The notes beneath the pieces were generated by a model. The model saw only the letters and a list, made by a program, of their open reading frames with translations. It was not told the origin of the DNA and ran no database searches. Made by a program: the position numbers and the translations under genes. Below, piece after piece: positions 31,050 to 40,814 of a stretch of 64,000 bases of DNA. The DNA lies in NCBI GenBank assembly GCA_021813325.1, contig JAKALA010000005.1, forward strand, positions 62,001 to 126,000. Direction: 5' to 3'. The DNA is from a bacterium (GTDB lineage: Bacteria > Verrucomicrobiota > Verrucomicrobiia > Limisphaerales > UBA11358). The first letter of the stretch is position 1. Each line of letters begins with the position of its first letter.

Positions 31050-31910
31050 TCAAAGCTTCTGAATGAACTGGAATTCCATCTTTTTGCCGTCTAGGTCAGA
31101 TACCGGGGATTCAAACGAAATGAAGCGGCCCTTGCCTTCAAGCTCAAATTTTGAACTGATTTTTGCGCGCGCATTTATCACAAAATAGAACAGCGGCAGT
31201 TCTATGCTGTCCACGGCAAAGCCATTCAGTTCCAATTCCCGGTCTTGGAAATCCAAAAGAACATGCGGATGGCCCCAATGGGTGCCGATATGTTTATATT
31301 GATTATTCCTTTCCGCCAAATCCTTGCTGGCCGCTTTGTCCATCTCAGATTGTATGAACTGTAGAAAATCCGCCGGCTGACCAAATCGGCGGCAGGGTGT
31401 TTTAGAATAATCCAAGGGAGGCAACTCGGACATCGAAAGCCGGTCACGAAAATGAATCCTAATGGTGGTTGGTAGTGGATCGGTAAAAATGTGCGTCATT
31501 TGGACATCCGTTAACGGGCCGGAAAAACTCTCCGAGCAGCGGATGAAGCCCAAGCGAGGATATTTTTTCAACTGAGCTTCGGCTCCGCTGGTAAAGCGAT
31601 TGGCGACAAGAAATCCTTTGTTAGCATTCCAGGCTTCGACCTTATCAGCCAAGACCGTCACAACGTCTTTATCCACCGGCTCGGACCAGTTTTTACATTC
31701 AAAAATCCAGATAGCCTCGTAGTCAGACTTGAGATTGGTTCGGACAAGAACATCAATCTCATGAGTCACGCCTGAAAAATTTTGTCGCACGTTCGTCTCA
31801 ATCGTGAAATTTTTGCCCACCACTTCCGGTGAAGACTCAAGAATTGCTTCCTGAATAAACTTCACCGCCTGCTCCAGTGCCCGGCCTTTCTCTGTGTGCT
31901 TGGTGGACAT
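31050..31910 (-). CDS. PD-(D/E)XK (Mrr-like) restriction endonuclease-like protein
   Basis: HEIDVLVRTNLKSDYEAIWIFECKNWSEPVDKDVV (D...ECK catalytic pattern). Confidence 0.7.
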   Translation of the reverse strand: MSTKHTEKGRALEQAVKFIQEAILESSPEVVGKNFTIETNVRQNFSGVTHEIDVLVRTNLKSDYEAIWIFECKNWSEPVDKDVVTVLADKVEAWNANKGFLVANRFTSGAEAQLKKYPRLGFIRCSESFSGPLTDVQMTHIFTDPLPTTIRIHFRDRLSMSELPPLDYSKTPCRRFGQPADFLQFIQSEMDKAASKDLAERNNQYKHIGTHWGHPHVLLDFQDRELELNGFAVDSIELPLFYFVINARAKISSKFELEGKGRFISFESPVSDLDGKKMEFQFIQKL

Positions 31911-31925
31911 TCAAAATCGCTGGTT

Positions 31926-32726
31926 TCAAAAATCTGGCTTATTGAAAACCCAAATAATCAATACGCCCCTGTCCATTTTGGACGGCCCCTTCCATAGTTC
32001 GGTTTTAATGCCTACTTGGTCAAAAGCGCATTCAAGTGAAATAGCGCAAGCTGGCGGGTAATCTTGCTGGCTGGCCAGCAACATAATGTTTACTTTGTCT
32101 GGGTTTTGAGGGTTTGCTCTAAAAAGGCAATACACACCGTCCCCCAAAGTGCCTGTTCCAAATTGCCTGGTCAGACCTTCACTGGGATTACTTCCAGTGA
32201 TACCATATCCGGCTTCATTGAGCATCTTTCGCAACTGCGCAATATAGTTCAACATTTCGCTCGTAGGGTCACTACAGAGAATCCAAATCGGACACTTGGG
32301 GGCATTGGTCAATAATTTAACAAACTGGTCTTGTTGCTCTTTGGTGACAGTTCTTGGCTGCATTTTTTGCTCTAGCTCGACAATCTTTGCGCGCAGGACA
32401 AGATTGTTGGACTCCGTATTAGCCGCACGTTCGAGCGCTGCCCCCGCATTCAGACGCGCATCGGCGGCTTCTTTGTTGAATTCCGCAGATTCCCACAAAG
32501 AAAAAGGAAGGCACATTAACTCACCCGCAATCCCAAAAATTAAGATGGCCTCAAAAATCTTTTTAATTTTTTCCTGCCTGAATTGAACAGGCACAAGATT
32601 ATTCGGAGGATCATGGATAATTAACTTCAGAAACCAATCCGATTCTCCACATACGCCTAGCAAAACCAAAATGGTAAAAAAGACATCCAACCATCCCCAA
32701 ATTGGTATTGATTGAAAAAGCGACAT
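31926..32726 (-). CDS. Hypothetical membrane protein with coiled coil
   Basis: N-terminal TM helices, then AALERAANTESNNLVLRAKIVELEQKM and a soluble C-terminal domain. Confidence 0.6.
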   Translation of the reverse strand: MSLFQSIPIWGWLDVFFTILVLLGVCGESDWFLKLIIHDPPNNLVPVQFRQEKIKKIFEAILIFGIAGELMCLPFSLWESAEFNKEAADARLNAGAALERAANTESNNLVLRAKIVELEQKMQPRTVTKEQQDQFVKLLTNAPKCPIWILCSDPTSEMLNYIAQLRKMLNEAGYGITGSNPSEGLTRQFGTGTLGDGVYCLFRANPQNPDKVNIMLLASQQDYPPACAISLECAFDQVGIKTELWKGPSKMDRGVLIIWVFNKPDF

Positions 32727-32951
32727 ACTCCCTCACCGGCTGAATTTTCCGTTCTTCTCGCGGGCGTAGCTGTGCCGACGCGATGCAACACCGAGCAGGT
32801 CGCAAAGTTCCAGCAGGAACGGTTGCGAATTGGCCCGTTCGGACGCACTGGCGGCAGACCAATGGGCGATAAAATCCTGAACTTCCCGGCGCGGCATGGC
32901 AGACGTTAGCAAAAAAGAGGCGCGGGCGGCAAGGGCGGGATGGGGGCAAGT

Positions 32952-33920
32952 CTAAAAAGACTTGGTGATGGTCAGGGTAATGAGGTTGCCTTGGGGATGA
33001 TCCATTGCGGAAAATTCGTAGGCATAGCGCAATGAGCCGCTTAATCCCCATTTGGCGTAGGTTCCCTTGATTTCTGGACCGATACCGGCAACGTGGATTT
33101 TTTCGTTTTTCCAAGTCGGGCCGTTTGGTGCAGGACCTTCAGTATCGGTGATTTGCTGCTGGTAGAATCCTGTTAGGCCAACATCTACACCTTTAAGGAT
33201 AGTTTTGCTGACAGCCCACTCAAGGGTATAAATGTCACCGAGCGTAGTCCCATGTGTAACGAGTGAATTACCATTCCAATAAGTGGAGTCATACTGTTCC
33301 GTGTTAATATCATAGTGGTTAAGAATAGAAGCAGCCCAAGTCTTCTCGCTGTCAAAATACAAGGTGCCTCCCAATGAAAACGAGTGTGTCCAATAACCTT
33401 GGCCGAGATTAAAGAGAAAAAGCTGGTTCTTATCATAGTCGCCAGAAGGCGCATAAAATGAGTAGCCCGCACTCACATCAACTCGCCCGAATCGCCAGCC
33501 GAGTTTGACCGGATCAACTTCAATGTCAGAAAGTCCAGACTGTCTTTTAGTTGTTGAAACATTCGGTTGCCACGGATAATGCGGGAAAATTGCTGTTGTT
33601 TGCTGATAAACAAACGGCACTTGAACAGACACGCCGTATTCAGCCCCAAAAATTTTCCAACCAGTCATCCAAGTGAGACGGGGGGCCTGAGTGTATGAAA
33701 AATAACTGTAATCGTGATTCAATGCCCCGCCATATCCTTTCATCTGGTTGGCAAAATAAAATGAATTTTGATCTTCAAAATAGAAGCCGGTTGCTGGCAG
33801 CGAACCGCATTTGATGCCTTCGCTGCCAGCAGGGTAATGCTGGGCGCGAAGCTGGAAAACGACAGCAAATAAAAGGCCGACTATTAACCGGCGATGTGAG
33901 ACCATTATTCTCGTTTTCAT
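32952..33920 (-). CDS. Outer-membrane transporter, phenol MetA degradation-like
   Basis: Signal peptide; beta-barrel composition; YPAGSEGIKCGSLPATGFYFEDQNSFYFANQ. Confidence 0.7.
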   Translation of the reverse strand: MKTRIMVSHRRLIVGLLFAVVFQLRAQHYPAGSEGIKCGSLPATGFYFEDQNSFYFANQMKGYGGALNHDYSYFSYTQAPRLTWMTGWKIFGAEYGVSVQVPFVYQQTTAIFPHYPWQPNVSTTKRQSGLSDIEVDPVKLGWRFGRVDVSAGYSFYAPSGDYDKNQLFLFNLGQGYWTHSFSLGGTLYFDSEKTWAASILNHYDINTEQYDSTYWNGNSLVTHGTTLGDIYTLEWAVSKTILKGVDVGLTGFYQQQITDTEGPAPNGPTWKNEKIHVAGIGPEIKGTYAKWGLSGSLRYAYEFSAMDHPQGNLITLTITKSF

Positions 33921-33946
33921 ATTAGTGTGGGGTGGTCGGTGTCTTG

Positions 33947-34393
33947 TCATATCGTCAAATCGAGACGGAAAACAAGGTCATCGAAATCATCGTCTGCTCT
34001 TCCGTCATTGCAAAAGTAACGTCTGCTGTTGACACTTTCTTTAACTATCATTGCTGCTCCGTTATGCCAAGAATGAACCACCCCGTCGCCTGTATCCCAG
34101 ACGTTCTTTATTTGCAATTCGCCTTTCGATGAATTGATTTTGATTTTCACTGTTTTTGGGGCTGTATCTTGCCACAGTATGATTGATTTATTTATGATCT
34201 TCTCATTTACAATAAAGCTACCGTCTATTGTTAAGCAGATACCTTGACGCCAATCTGCGTTCACATTTTCGATGGTTATTGAAAACTCTTGGCCGTTTTG
34301 CATTGGAATACGGTCAACCATTTGAATTGTTTTATCACCATAAACAACAGGTTTTCCCTTTGACTCAAAAAATAGTTTTTCAAAAGATGGCAT
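33947..34393 (-). CDS. Small protein directly downstream of RHS; immunity or lectin-like candidate
   Basis: 148 aa, starts 4 bp after RHS stop; beta-rich, ends RRYFCNDGRADDDFDDLVFRLDL. Confidence 0.6.
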   Translation of the reverse strand: MPSFEKLFFESKGKPVVYGDKTIQMVDRIPMQNGQEFSITIENVNADWRQGICLTIDGSFIVNEKIINKSIILWQDTAPKTVKIKINSSKGELQIKNVWDTGDGVVHSWHNGAAMIVKESVNSRRYFCNDGRADDDFDDLVFRLDLTI

Positions 34394-34396
34394 AAA

Positions 34397-37300
34397 TTAG
34401 TTTCCTGTTTGTCGAAATGGATCAACAGCGGCATGTTCATCCGGCCATACTGGTTGAACATCAAATAAGCCACCATCTCTTTGGGCAGGTGTATGGTGAA
34501 GTTCCATGCTTTCAACCTGGCCTGTTGTTGGGTTGATACGTTGGGGTGCCAGCCCCTGTTTCATGCGGTCTAAATTTGCATCACTATAATTTGCGGCGTT
34601 GTTTTGAGCCTCGTTTTTCCAATAGCGTGCGCGCACAGCATCCCACGATGGGACATTTCCTTTTGACGTAAGATTATTGATAGGATCGCCAGTTTTCCAG
34701 CCACGAGTTGCATTTGGTTTTGTCGGAACTGTTGGGCATGGAGTTGAACTGGGTTTTGTAGCAGGCACTGCACCATTCGCCGGAGGGCGTAGCCCAGCAG
34801 GTGATTTTCCAATAGGGGCTTTGGCCGATGGGACACCTTCTAATCCAGCAGCCAATACGCCAGCCGCTGTCGAAACATCCTGCGCCAAGCCAGCGGCATT
34901 TTCCCAAGATGGATCAGCCGAGAATGTTCCTGTGCCTTCGCCCAAATGTCCGATAGCTGCTGGTGTCGAAGCCAATCCATTGCCAAGGTCAATCGCCGTA
35001 TCAACTGCGGTGGCAACGGAAGGCGGCAGCGAATTATTAACGATGCCTTTCGCCTGCGACGCGCTGTTCGCTACATAATTCGCCAAATCGTCATACCAGA
35101 TGAACCCAAATGGATCAATGTAGAGCATCGGCGAATTGAGCGCATAGGCGTAAAGATTTACGCCGCCCAATTCTGCCAGCGGGTCGCGGTTGATGAATCG
35201 TTGAAGATTGGGGTCATAAAACCGTCCGCCAAAATAATAAAGACCTGACAGCGGCAAAAATTCTTTTGATGAGAAACGGTAGCGGTTCACGTCCGCATAA
35301 CCGCCCCACTTCCCGACGATATTTCCATAGGGGTCGTAAAGATAACGTGCTTCAAGTGTCTGGTATCTGTCAACCAGCATGGTGACATTGCCCAAAGCAT
35401 CGCTGTGATAATATACTGATCCCTTGATGTCTGTTCGCGCCAACAACCCGCCGATGCCACCCGCGTCCTCTAGCGTTCCGCTCAAATCCAGCCCCCGGTC
35501 ATAATACGCCACAACATTGTTGTTGGTGTCCCGTTCCTGAATCACCAATTTGCCGTCGTAAATATAATGCACTTCGCCCGTTAAAATCCATGAGCTATTC
35601 CAAGTGTAGTCGCGAGCAATGCGTCGCCGGCCAAGGCCGTCGTATGCGAAATCAGATTTTGACTGCCCCGGAATCGTGACGTTGACCAACTGATTTTCGT
35701 CGTCATAACTCAGAATTCGCAGCCCGTCATTGGTCAAATTGCCGTTGGCATCGTATTGATAGGTGACGGGTGTCGGCAGTTGGGAGACATTAACTTTGGT
35801 GATGCTATTGGATGGGAACTGCACGACTGTGGTAAACGTGTTTGCACCATTTGTCAGCGTTAATCCTGCCGTCGTTGCAAACGTCTTGTCATCGTAAAGA
35901 GCCGCATTCTGGCCATTCACCGTAACGCTGGTCACAGCCTGTGCCGTATTGCCCGCGACTGTCATCGTGCCAGAGCGGCTTGCATTGGTGATTTGATTAA
36001 CCGAGTTGGCGGTGAAACTTTGCGTCAACGTGTTATTTGTCCGCACCGATAGATTGCCTACCGCATCGTAAACGTAGCCAAACTGTTCATTCAAACGCAA
36101 GGTGCTGCCAGCCTCTCTCGCGCTGGCTGTTTTCAACTGACCAATGCTGTCGTAAGTGTAGGCAACTGTGCTGTTGTCGGTGCGTGTTTGCTGAATCCGG
36201 CGACTATCCGCGTCGAAAACATATTTTTGTGAATCCAGCGGAACGGAATTTGAATTTAGCAGCGTGGTGGCCGTCAATCTTCCGCCAATGTCGTAACCGT
36301 TCGTGATGGACATTCCATAGGGCAAGGTAAGCGTTTTAACCAGCGGCGAACTGAAGCTGCCGGAATTGTAAGTATAGCCAAACGATCCACTCGCGCCGAG
36401 CAAAGAATATAAACGGCGGGCAGCGTCAAAGCCATAGACCGTGGTTTGTGAGTTCAAGGTCAAGGTCGAGCGCAGCCGATTATTGTAAACGCGGGTTACG
36501 GTGTCATTAGGCCAAAGCCCACCTTCGCTTTGCAACTGGCTGGATGGCGTGTAGGAAAATACAGTTGTGCCGATGCCGTCCACCATATTTGTTAAGCGCC
36601 CATCGCTATCGTAAGTGAAGGTGATTTGCGGATTCACCGGATAAGTATTGGTGAGAACGCGCCCGACAGCATCACGCCAAAATGTCGTTGTGCCCTTTTC
36701 CGGCGTCCAGCGGGTCTTGATGCGGCCATTGGCATCATAGGTCAACTTCAATACCGACGCTTGGGTATTATCCAATTTATTTGTCAGGCGACCGAACAGG
36801 TCAAATTGGAAAGTGGTTTTTTGCGATTTTCCATCGGTAAGCGTGACTAGATTTCCGGAAGAATCATACTGGAATTGCGTCACCTCCTTGTTGGCATTGG
36901 TGCGAGAAGTGACGCGGCCAAGCACGTCATTTTGCAACAATGTCAAATTTGTGCGCAAGCCGTCTGCTACTTGCTTCAGTCCATTTGTGGAATAAACAAA
37001 GCTATTGGTCGCCACGCCGACAAGCACGTTGGTCAATACACGGTCAATCGCGTCATAACTTAACGTGGTGGTGACGCCGCGATTGTCGGTGATGGATTGC
37101 GGGCGGTCTAAAATATCGAAGCTATTGGAACGGATAACTCCGACAGAATTCGCAGATAAGGTGATAAATCCTTGCAGGTTAAAGCTGTTTGTGATGTAGC
37201 TGACAGCATCGGATGCTTTTACCAACTGGTCTATGGAATTGTAATTGTTTGTAACTGTATATCCGTCTGGATACTGGATGCTGGTCATTCGTCCAGCCAA

Positions 37301-40300
37301 ATCGTAATTGTAGTAAGTAAAATAACCCAACGGATCGCGCATCCAGTTCAACGCGCCACATGAACAGTATGAAGCCAGCGCCACTTCTTGGTTGGCATTG
37401 GTTACAGCCACAAGGTGCTGAAGCGCGTCGTAACCGTAATACGTCCAGTTGCCAAGTTTGTCGCGAGACGCAGACAAATCGAGTTTGGTATAGATATTGG
37501 AGACATAACCTTCGGAATCACTCTGCGAAACCATGCGATTCAATTTATCCCATGTGAATGTGGTCGTTAGGCCGCGTTCGTTTTGCCATGTAGCAATAAG
37601 GCCGTTGGTATAGGTAAATGAATTGGTGCGGCTGATTTGCAAATCAACAGTTTTTGTAAGAAAGCCGGTCGCGTCGTAAATGTTTGTTGTTGTCAATCCG
37701 GCTGGCGAACGAACGCTCGTAACCTGATTATTTCCGTTGCATGTGATGGTGGTAACGTAGCCAATCGCATTCGTAATCAGAGTTGCAATCGGAATGGTGA
37801 AAGTGTTGATTGTGCGTTGTTGCCAACTTACCTTTTGCCAGATATTTTCAAGCTGCCAAGCTGTGTATATGTGATTTGTGACCGTTTGACTAGACTGCGC
37901 ATATCCCCCATATCTGTTTGTTGCGCCAGATGCGTCAATGGAACTAATCAGAAGGCTGGCATAGGACACAGTTGAAGTGCTGTATAATGACAGCGACCAA
38001 GCCCCGCATAAATTTGAAGCGGACATGGAAACATTAAACCCAGGAACATAAGGCCCATTAACATTGTCCCCAGCACCATCATTAAGAATGCCTACATAGC
38101 TATAAGCAAAGCCGGGCGGGTAATTAACCAGAATATATGAAATTGTATTTGTCGCATAAACAAAAGTGTTTGTTCTTGTCCGTGCAACACCATCCGCCAG
38201 CGTGTAAGTCGAAATGTCCTTTGTTACAAATCCATCCGAGTTATACTGTTTCCAATCATATTCCGTGTTGCCAGATGGCTGCCGACGAGCAATAACAGCA
38301 ACCTGTGAATTTGTTCCTTGCAGATAGGAAAGGGTCTTGCCGTAATAATCGTAGAAAGTGAGTTGTCCTGCCGTCGTTCCGTCCGGTGATGGTTCTTGCT
38401 CAACGGAAAGCAACCCGCTTTGAGTAACATTGTTTTGATCGCCCAGCCAATGCTGGCGACGCGCCTTCATATAGTCAGTCGCCGTCAAGTTGGTTACAGT
38501 CAGCGTTGAAAGTGACTGGCATTGGCGAGCATCCCAATAATAGCTGTTGCGCCAAGTTGCGGCGGCGTAGTCGTGGCTGATCTCGTTCGTGCCAACATCA
38601 AGAGTTCCCAAAGGAGTTGATTGCGGTGTAAGATTGGACGGATATTGCTGATACGTCAGTTTCGTGGATGAATCAAAGCGGTAGAGGTAGATTTGATTTC
38701 CGCCCGTTGGATCGGTGACTGTCACCGCGCGGTTTACGCTATCGTGGCCGTCGAGGAACGCATCATTTGTGCTGCCAAAATCCCAATCGTAATAATTGAA
38801 AGTGGTCGTGCCATACGGCGTGTTCAAGGTTGACACGCGCCCGCTCGAATCCCAAACAAAACCGCTGCTGTTCGTGACTGCATCCGTGATATTCGTCAGG
38901 TTTCCAGAACTATCATAGGCAAATGTGGCGGTCTGGTTGTAAGGGGTGGTAACTTTTTGAATCAATCCCGAACTGCTTGAAAAATAAGTGAGCGAGTTGG
39001 TCTTGCCGTCGTAGTCAACAACTTGTTTCAGGCGGAATGCGCCATTGCCAAGTGAGTTGGTGTAAAAATCGTAATTAAAATAGGTGTCATTTCCAATCGG
39101 GTCAGTCCGTTGTGTCAGTATCGCCTCAACTTCATAAAATCCCGAAGTTGTATTTGCCCGCCAGTAAAGAAGTCCGTAGCGATCTACGCTGCCATCCGTG
39201 TGAAAAACACGAAAACCGCTGGCGGCATCATTCCAAGTCGTCATGCCGTATGCGCTCGAAGTTCCTGCCGGGGGCGTAGAATTCCAATCGGGTGCAACCC
39301 CAGTTCCGCCTGCGGGATAGCCGATGATGGGATATTGGGTTCCATCCGGCATGACGCCGTAAGCCGGTTGTAATGTGGTTTTCGTTTCCTCGTCGTATGA
39401 GGTATTTGAATTGGTCTTTGAATAATAGGTCACTTGCCCGCCGGTCGGCAGGTCAACCGTAGCCGTCCAGCTTGCAAAGGCATTGGTTTCGGCCACCGGC
39501 ACATTTGTTGTCGTCACCACATGGGTAATAGGATTGGTGACATATTGGGTCAGCGTCAAAGGCATCCCTTGAATAAAAATGCGCGAATACCAATTATGCA
39601 AAAGCCCTGGACGTGGATATGCAAATTGAACATTGGTGTTTTGGTTTCCTGCTGTATCGCGTTGTTTGATCGTGATGTGGAAAGCCATATCTTCTCCGCG
39701 CGACGTTTGATAACTAACTGGTTCATCCGCAAAAAACACATTGATGTAAGGTTCAGTTACCCACCATTGTGCCATTCCGTGACAAACCGGACATTTTCCA
39801 CCACAGCCTTTATCCTTTTTGTCGTCAATGCTGTAAATGTAGCTTCGTCCTAAAACTTTCGCGCATTCCTTGTCCGAGACAATCGGCCATGAGTCGGGCC
39901 GTTGGTCTGCTGGTATCAGAAAATAGCCGCTGGTCTCGCTGTCAATGTCCGGTGCGGACATCCAATTTGGTTCGCCAAAAATTACACGGTAAGCGCCGAC
40001 GCTCTGGTTGTAATCCATCAGCGCGCCGTAGTGGTTTTGCACCCAATGCACCACGCACGGCACAGGCAACGGCGTTCGGTCGGTGCGTTTCACCGCAACC
40101 ATGCCCAAATCATATTGACGGCTCAACTGCACGAGCCGCAGCAACGAGATGCCTTCCTTCGGCGACGGTTCTTCCACCAATGCGGCGATGGTGGAAGCGG
40201 GCTTGCCCTGCTTCCGCGCGATTTCCGCAAGAACCAACGTGCCGCAGCGATAATTTAGGCCCGGATTCTGGCGCATGGTGATGTAGCCCTCGCGCGCCGC

Positions 40301-40798
40301 CTCGATGCGCTGGCGATCTTCGGGACTGAACGAGCGGTCTTGCGCCGCCTTCAACAAATCATGCAGTGTCTCGACCCGGCCAAGGCTGGTCAGTAATTCA
40401 AGCTGGCCGGCGAGCGCATGATTGGCTTCGCCATACGACTCCGCATTAGTCGCCGATTTTAATTCCTGCCATGTCGTCGTCCAATCGGTTAAGGCCGGCG
40501 TGATGCGGCCGGATTGCCGGTAGCCGGATGCCAGCGTGTTTCGTAACTGCGGGGCGTAGATTGAATTCGGATTCGTGGCGACATATTGCTCCATCGCCCG
40601 CGTGTCGCCGACGATACCTTTCAACTCATCGGGAACATTCCGCGATAAATTATTCTGCCAGCCTGAACTTTGCGTTTGGGTGGCGGGAAACTGGCCGGAT
40701 GTCGGCAAAGGGTTCTGGTCAGCCGCTGCTTTGACAATCAAAAGCCCTGACAATAAAAAAAGTCCAAGTGAGTTTTTCATAGCTCTGATGCGATCCAT
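34397..40798 (-). CDS. RHS/YD-repeat polymorphic toxin with N-terminal papain/C39-like region and C-terminal HNH/Endo VII-type nuclease
   Basis: Many YD repeats; core end YRFSSKEFLPLSGLYYFGGRFYDPNLQRFINRDPLAELGGVNLYAYALNSP; C-term WDAVRARYWKNEA..RMKQGLAPQRINPTTGQVESMELHHTPAQRDGGLFD; N-term NYRCGTLVLAEIARKQ..HWVQNHYGALMD. Confidence 0.9.
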   Translation of the reverse strand: MDRIRAMKNSLGLFLLSGLLIVKAAADQNPLPTSGQFPATQTQSSGWQNNLSRNVPDELKGIVGDTRAMEQYVATNPNSIYAPQLRNTLASGYRQSGRITPALTDWTTTWQELKSATNAESYGEANHALAGQLELLTSLGRVETLHDLLKAAQDRSFSPEDRQRIEAAREGYITMRQNPGLNYRCGTLVLAEIARKQGKPASTIAALVEEPSPKEGISLLRLVQLSRQYDLGMVAVKRTDRTPLPVPCVVHWVQNHYGALMDYNQSVGAYRVIFGEPNWMSAPDIDSETSGYFLIPADQRPDSWPIVSDKECAKVLGRSYIYSIDDKKDKGCGGKCPVCHGMAQWWVTEPYINVFFADEPVSYQTSRGEDMAFHITIKQRDTAGNQNTNVQFAYPRPGLLHNWYSRIFIQGMPLTLTQYVTNPITHVVTTTNVPVAETNAFASWTATVDLPTGGQVTYYSKTNSNTSYDEETKTTLQPAYGVMPDGTQYPIIGYPAGGTGVAPDWNSTPPAGTSSAYGMTTWNDAASGFRVFHTDGSVDRYGLLYWRANTTSGFYEVEAILTQRTDPIGNDTYFNYDFYTNSLGNGAFRLKQVVDYDGKTNSLTYFSSSSGLIQKVTTPYNQTATFAYDSSGNLTNITDAVTNSSGFVWDSSGRVSTLNTPYGTTTFNYYDWDFGSTNDAFLDGHDSVNRAVTVTDPTGGNQIYLYRFDSSTKLTYQQYPSNLTPQSTPLGTLDVGTNEISHDYAAATWRNSYYWDARQCQSLSTLTVTNLTATDYMKARRQHWLGDQNNVTQSGLLSVEQEPSPDGTTAGQLTFYDYYGKTLSYLQGTNSQVAVIARRQPSGNTEYDWKQYNSDGFVTKDISTYTLADGVARTRTNTFVYATNTISYILVNYPPGFAYSYVGILNDGAGDNVNGPYVPGFNVSMSASNLCGAWSLSLYSTSTVSYASLLISSIDASGATNRYGGYAQSSQTVTNHIYTAWQLENIWQKVSWQQRTINTFTIPIATLITNAIGYVTTITCNGNNQVTSVRSPAGLTTTNIYDATGFLTKTVDLQISRTNSFTYTNGLIATWQNERGLTTTFTWDKLNRMVSQSDSEGYVSNIYTKLDLSASRDKLGNWTYYGYDALQHLVAVTNANQEVALASYCSCGALNWMRDPLGYFTYYNYDLAGRMTSIQYPDGYTVTNNYNSIDQLVKASDAVSYITNSFNLQGFITLSANSVGVIRSNSFDILDRPQSITDNRGVTTTLSYDAIDRVLTNVLVGVATNSFVYSTNGLKQVADGLRTNLTLLQNDVLGRVTSRTNANKEVTQFQYDSSGNLVTLTDGKSQKTTFQFDLFGRLTNKLDNTQASVLKLTYDANGRIKTRWTPEKGTTTFWRDAVGRVLTNTYPVNPQITFTYDSDGRLTNMVDGIGTTVFSYTPSSQLQSEGGLWPNDTVTRVYNNRLRSTLTLNSQTTVYGFDAARRLYSLLGASGSFGYTYNSGSFSSPLVKTLTLPYGMSITNGYDIGGRLTATTLLNSNSVPLDSQKYVFDADSRRIQQTRTDNSTVAYTYDSIGQLKTASAREAGSTLRLNEQFGYVYDAVGNLSVRTNNTLTQSFTANSVNQITNASRSGTMTVAGNTAQAVTSVTVNGQNAALYDDKTFATTAGLTLTNGANTFTTVVQFPSNSITKVNVSQLPTPVTYQYDANGNLTNDGLRILSYDDENQLVNVTIPGQSKSDFAYDGLGRRRIARDYTWNSSWILTGEVHYIYDGKLVIQERDTNNNVVAYYDRGLDLSGTLEDAGGIGGLLARTDIKGSVYYHSDALGNVTMLVDRYQTLEARYLYDPYGNIVGKWGGYADVNRYRFSSKEFLPLSGLYYFGGRFYDPNLQRFINRDPLAELGGVNLYAYALNSPMLYIDPFGFIWYDDLANYVANSASQAKGIVNNSLPPSVATAVDTAIDLGNGLASTPAAIGHLGEGTGTFSADPSWENAAGLAQDVSTAAGVLAAGLEGVPSAKAPIGKSPAGLRPPANGAVPATKPSSTPCPTVPTKPNATRGWKTGDPINNLTSKGNVPSWDAVRARYWKNEAQNNAANYSDANLDRMKQGLAPQRINPTTGQVESMELHHTPAQRDGGLFDVQPVWPDEHAAVDPFRQTGN

Positions 40799-40814
40799 TT
40801 TTCCAAGTTGAAGA

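Noticed and set aside
34397-40798. RHS internal DNA repeats as a separate repeat element
   Set aside because: They are explained by the YD-repeat protein coding.
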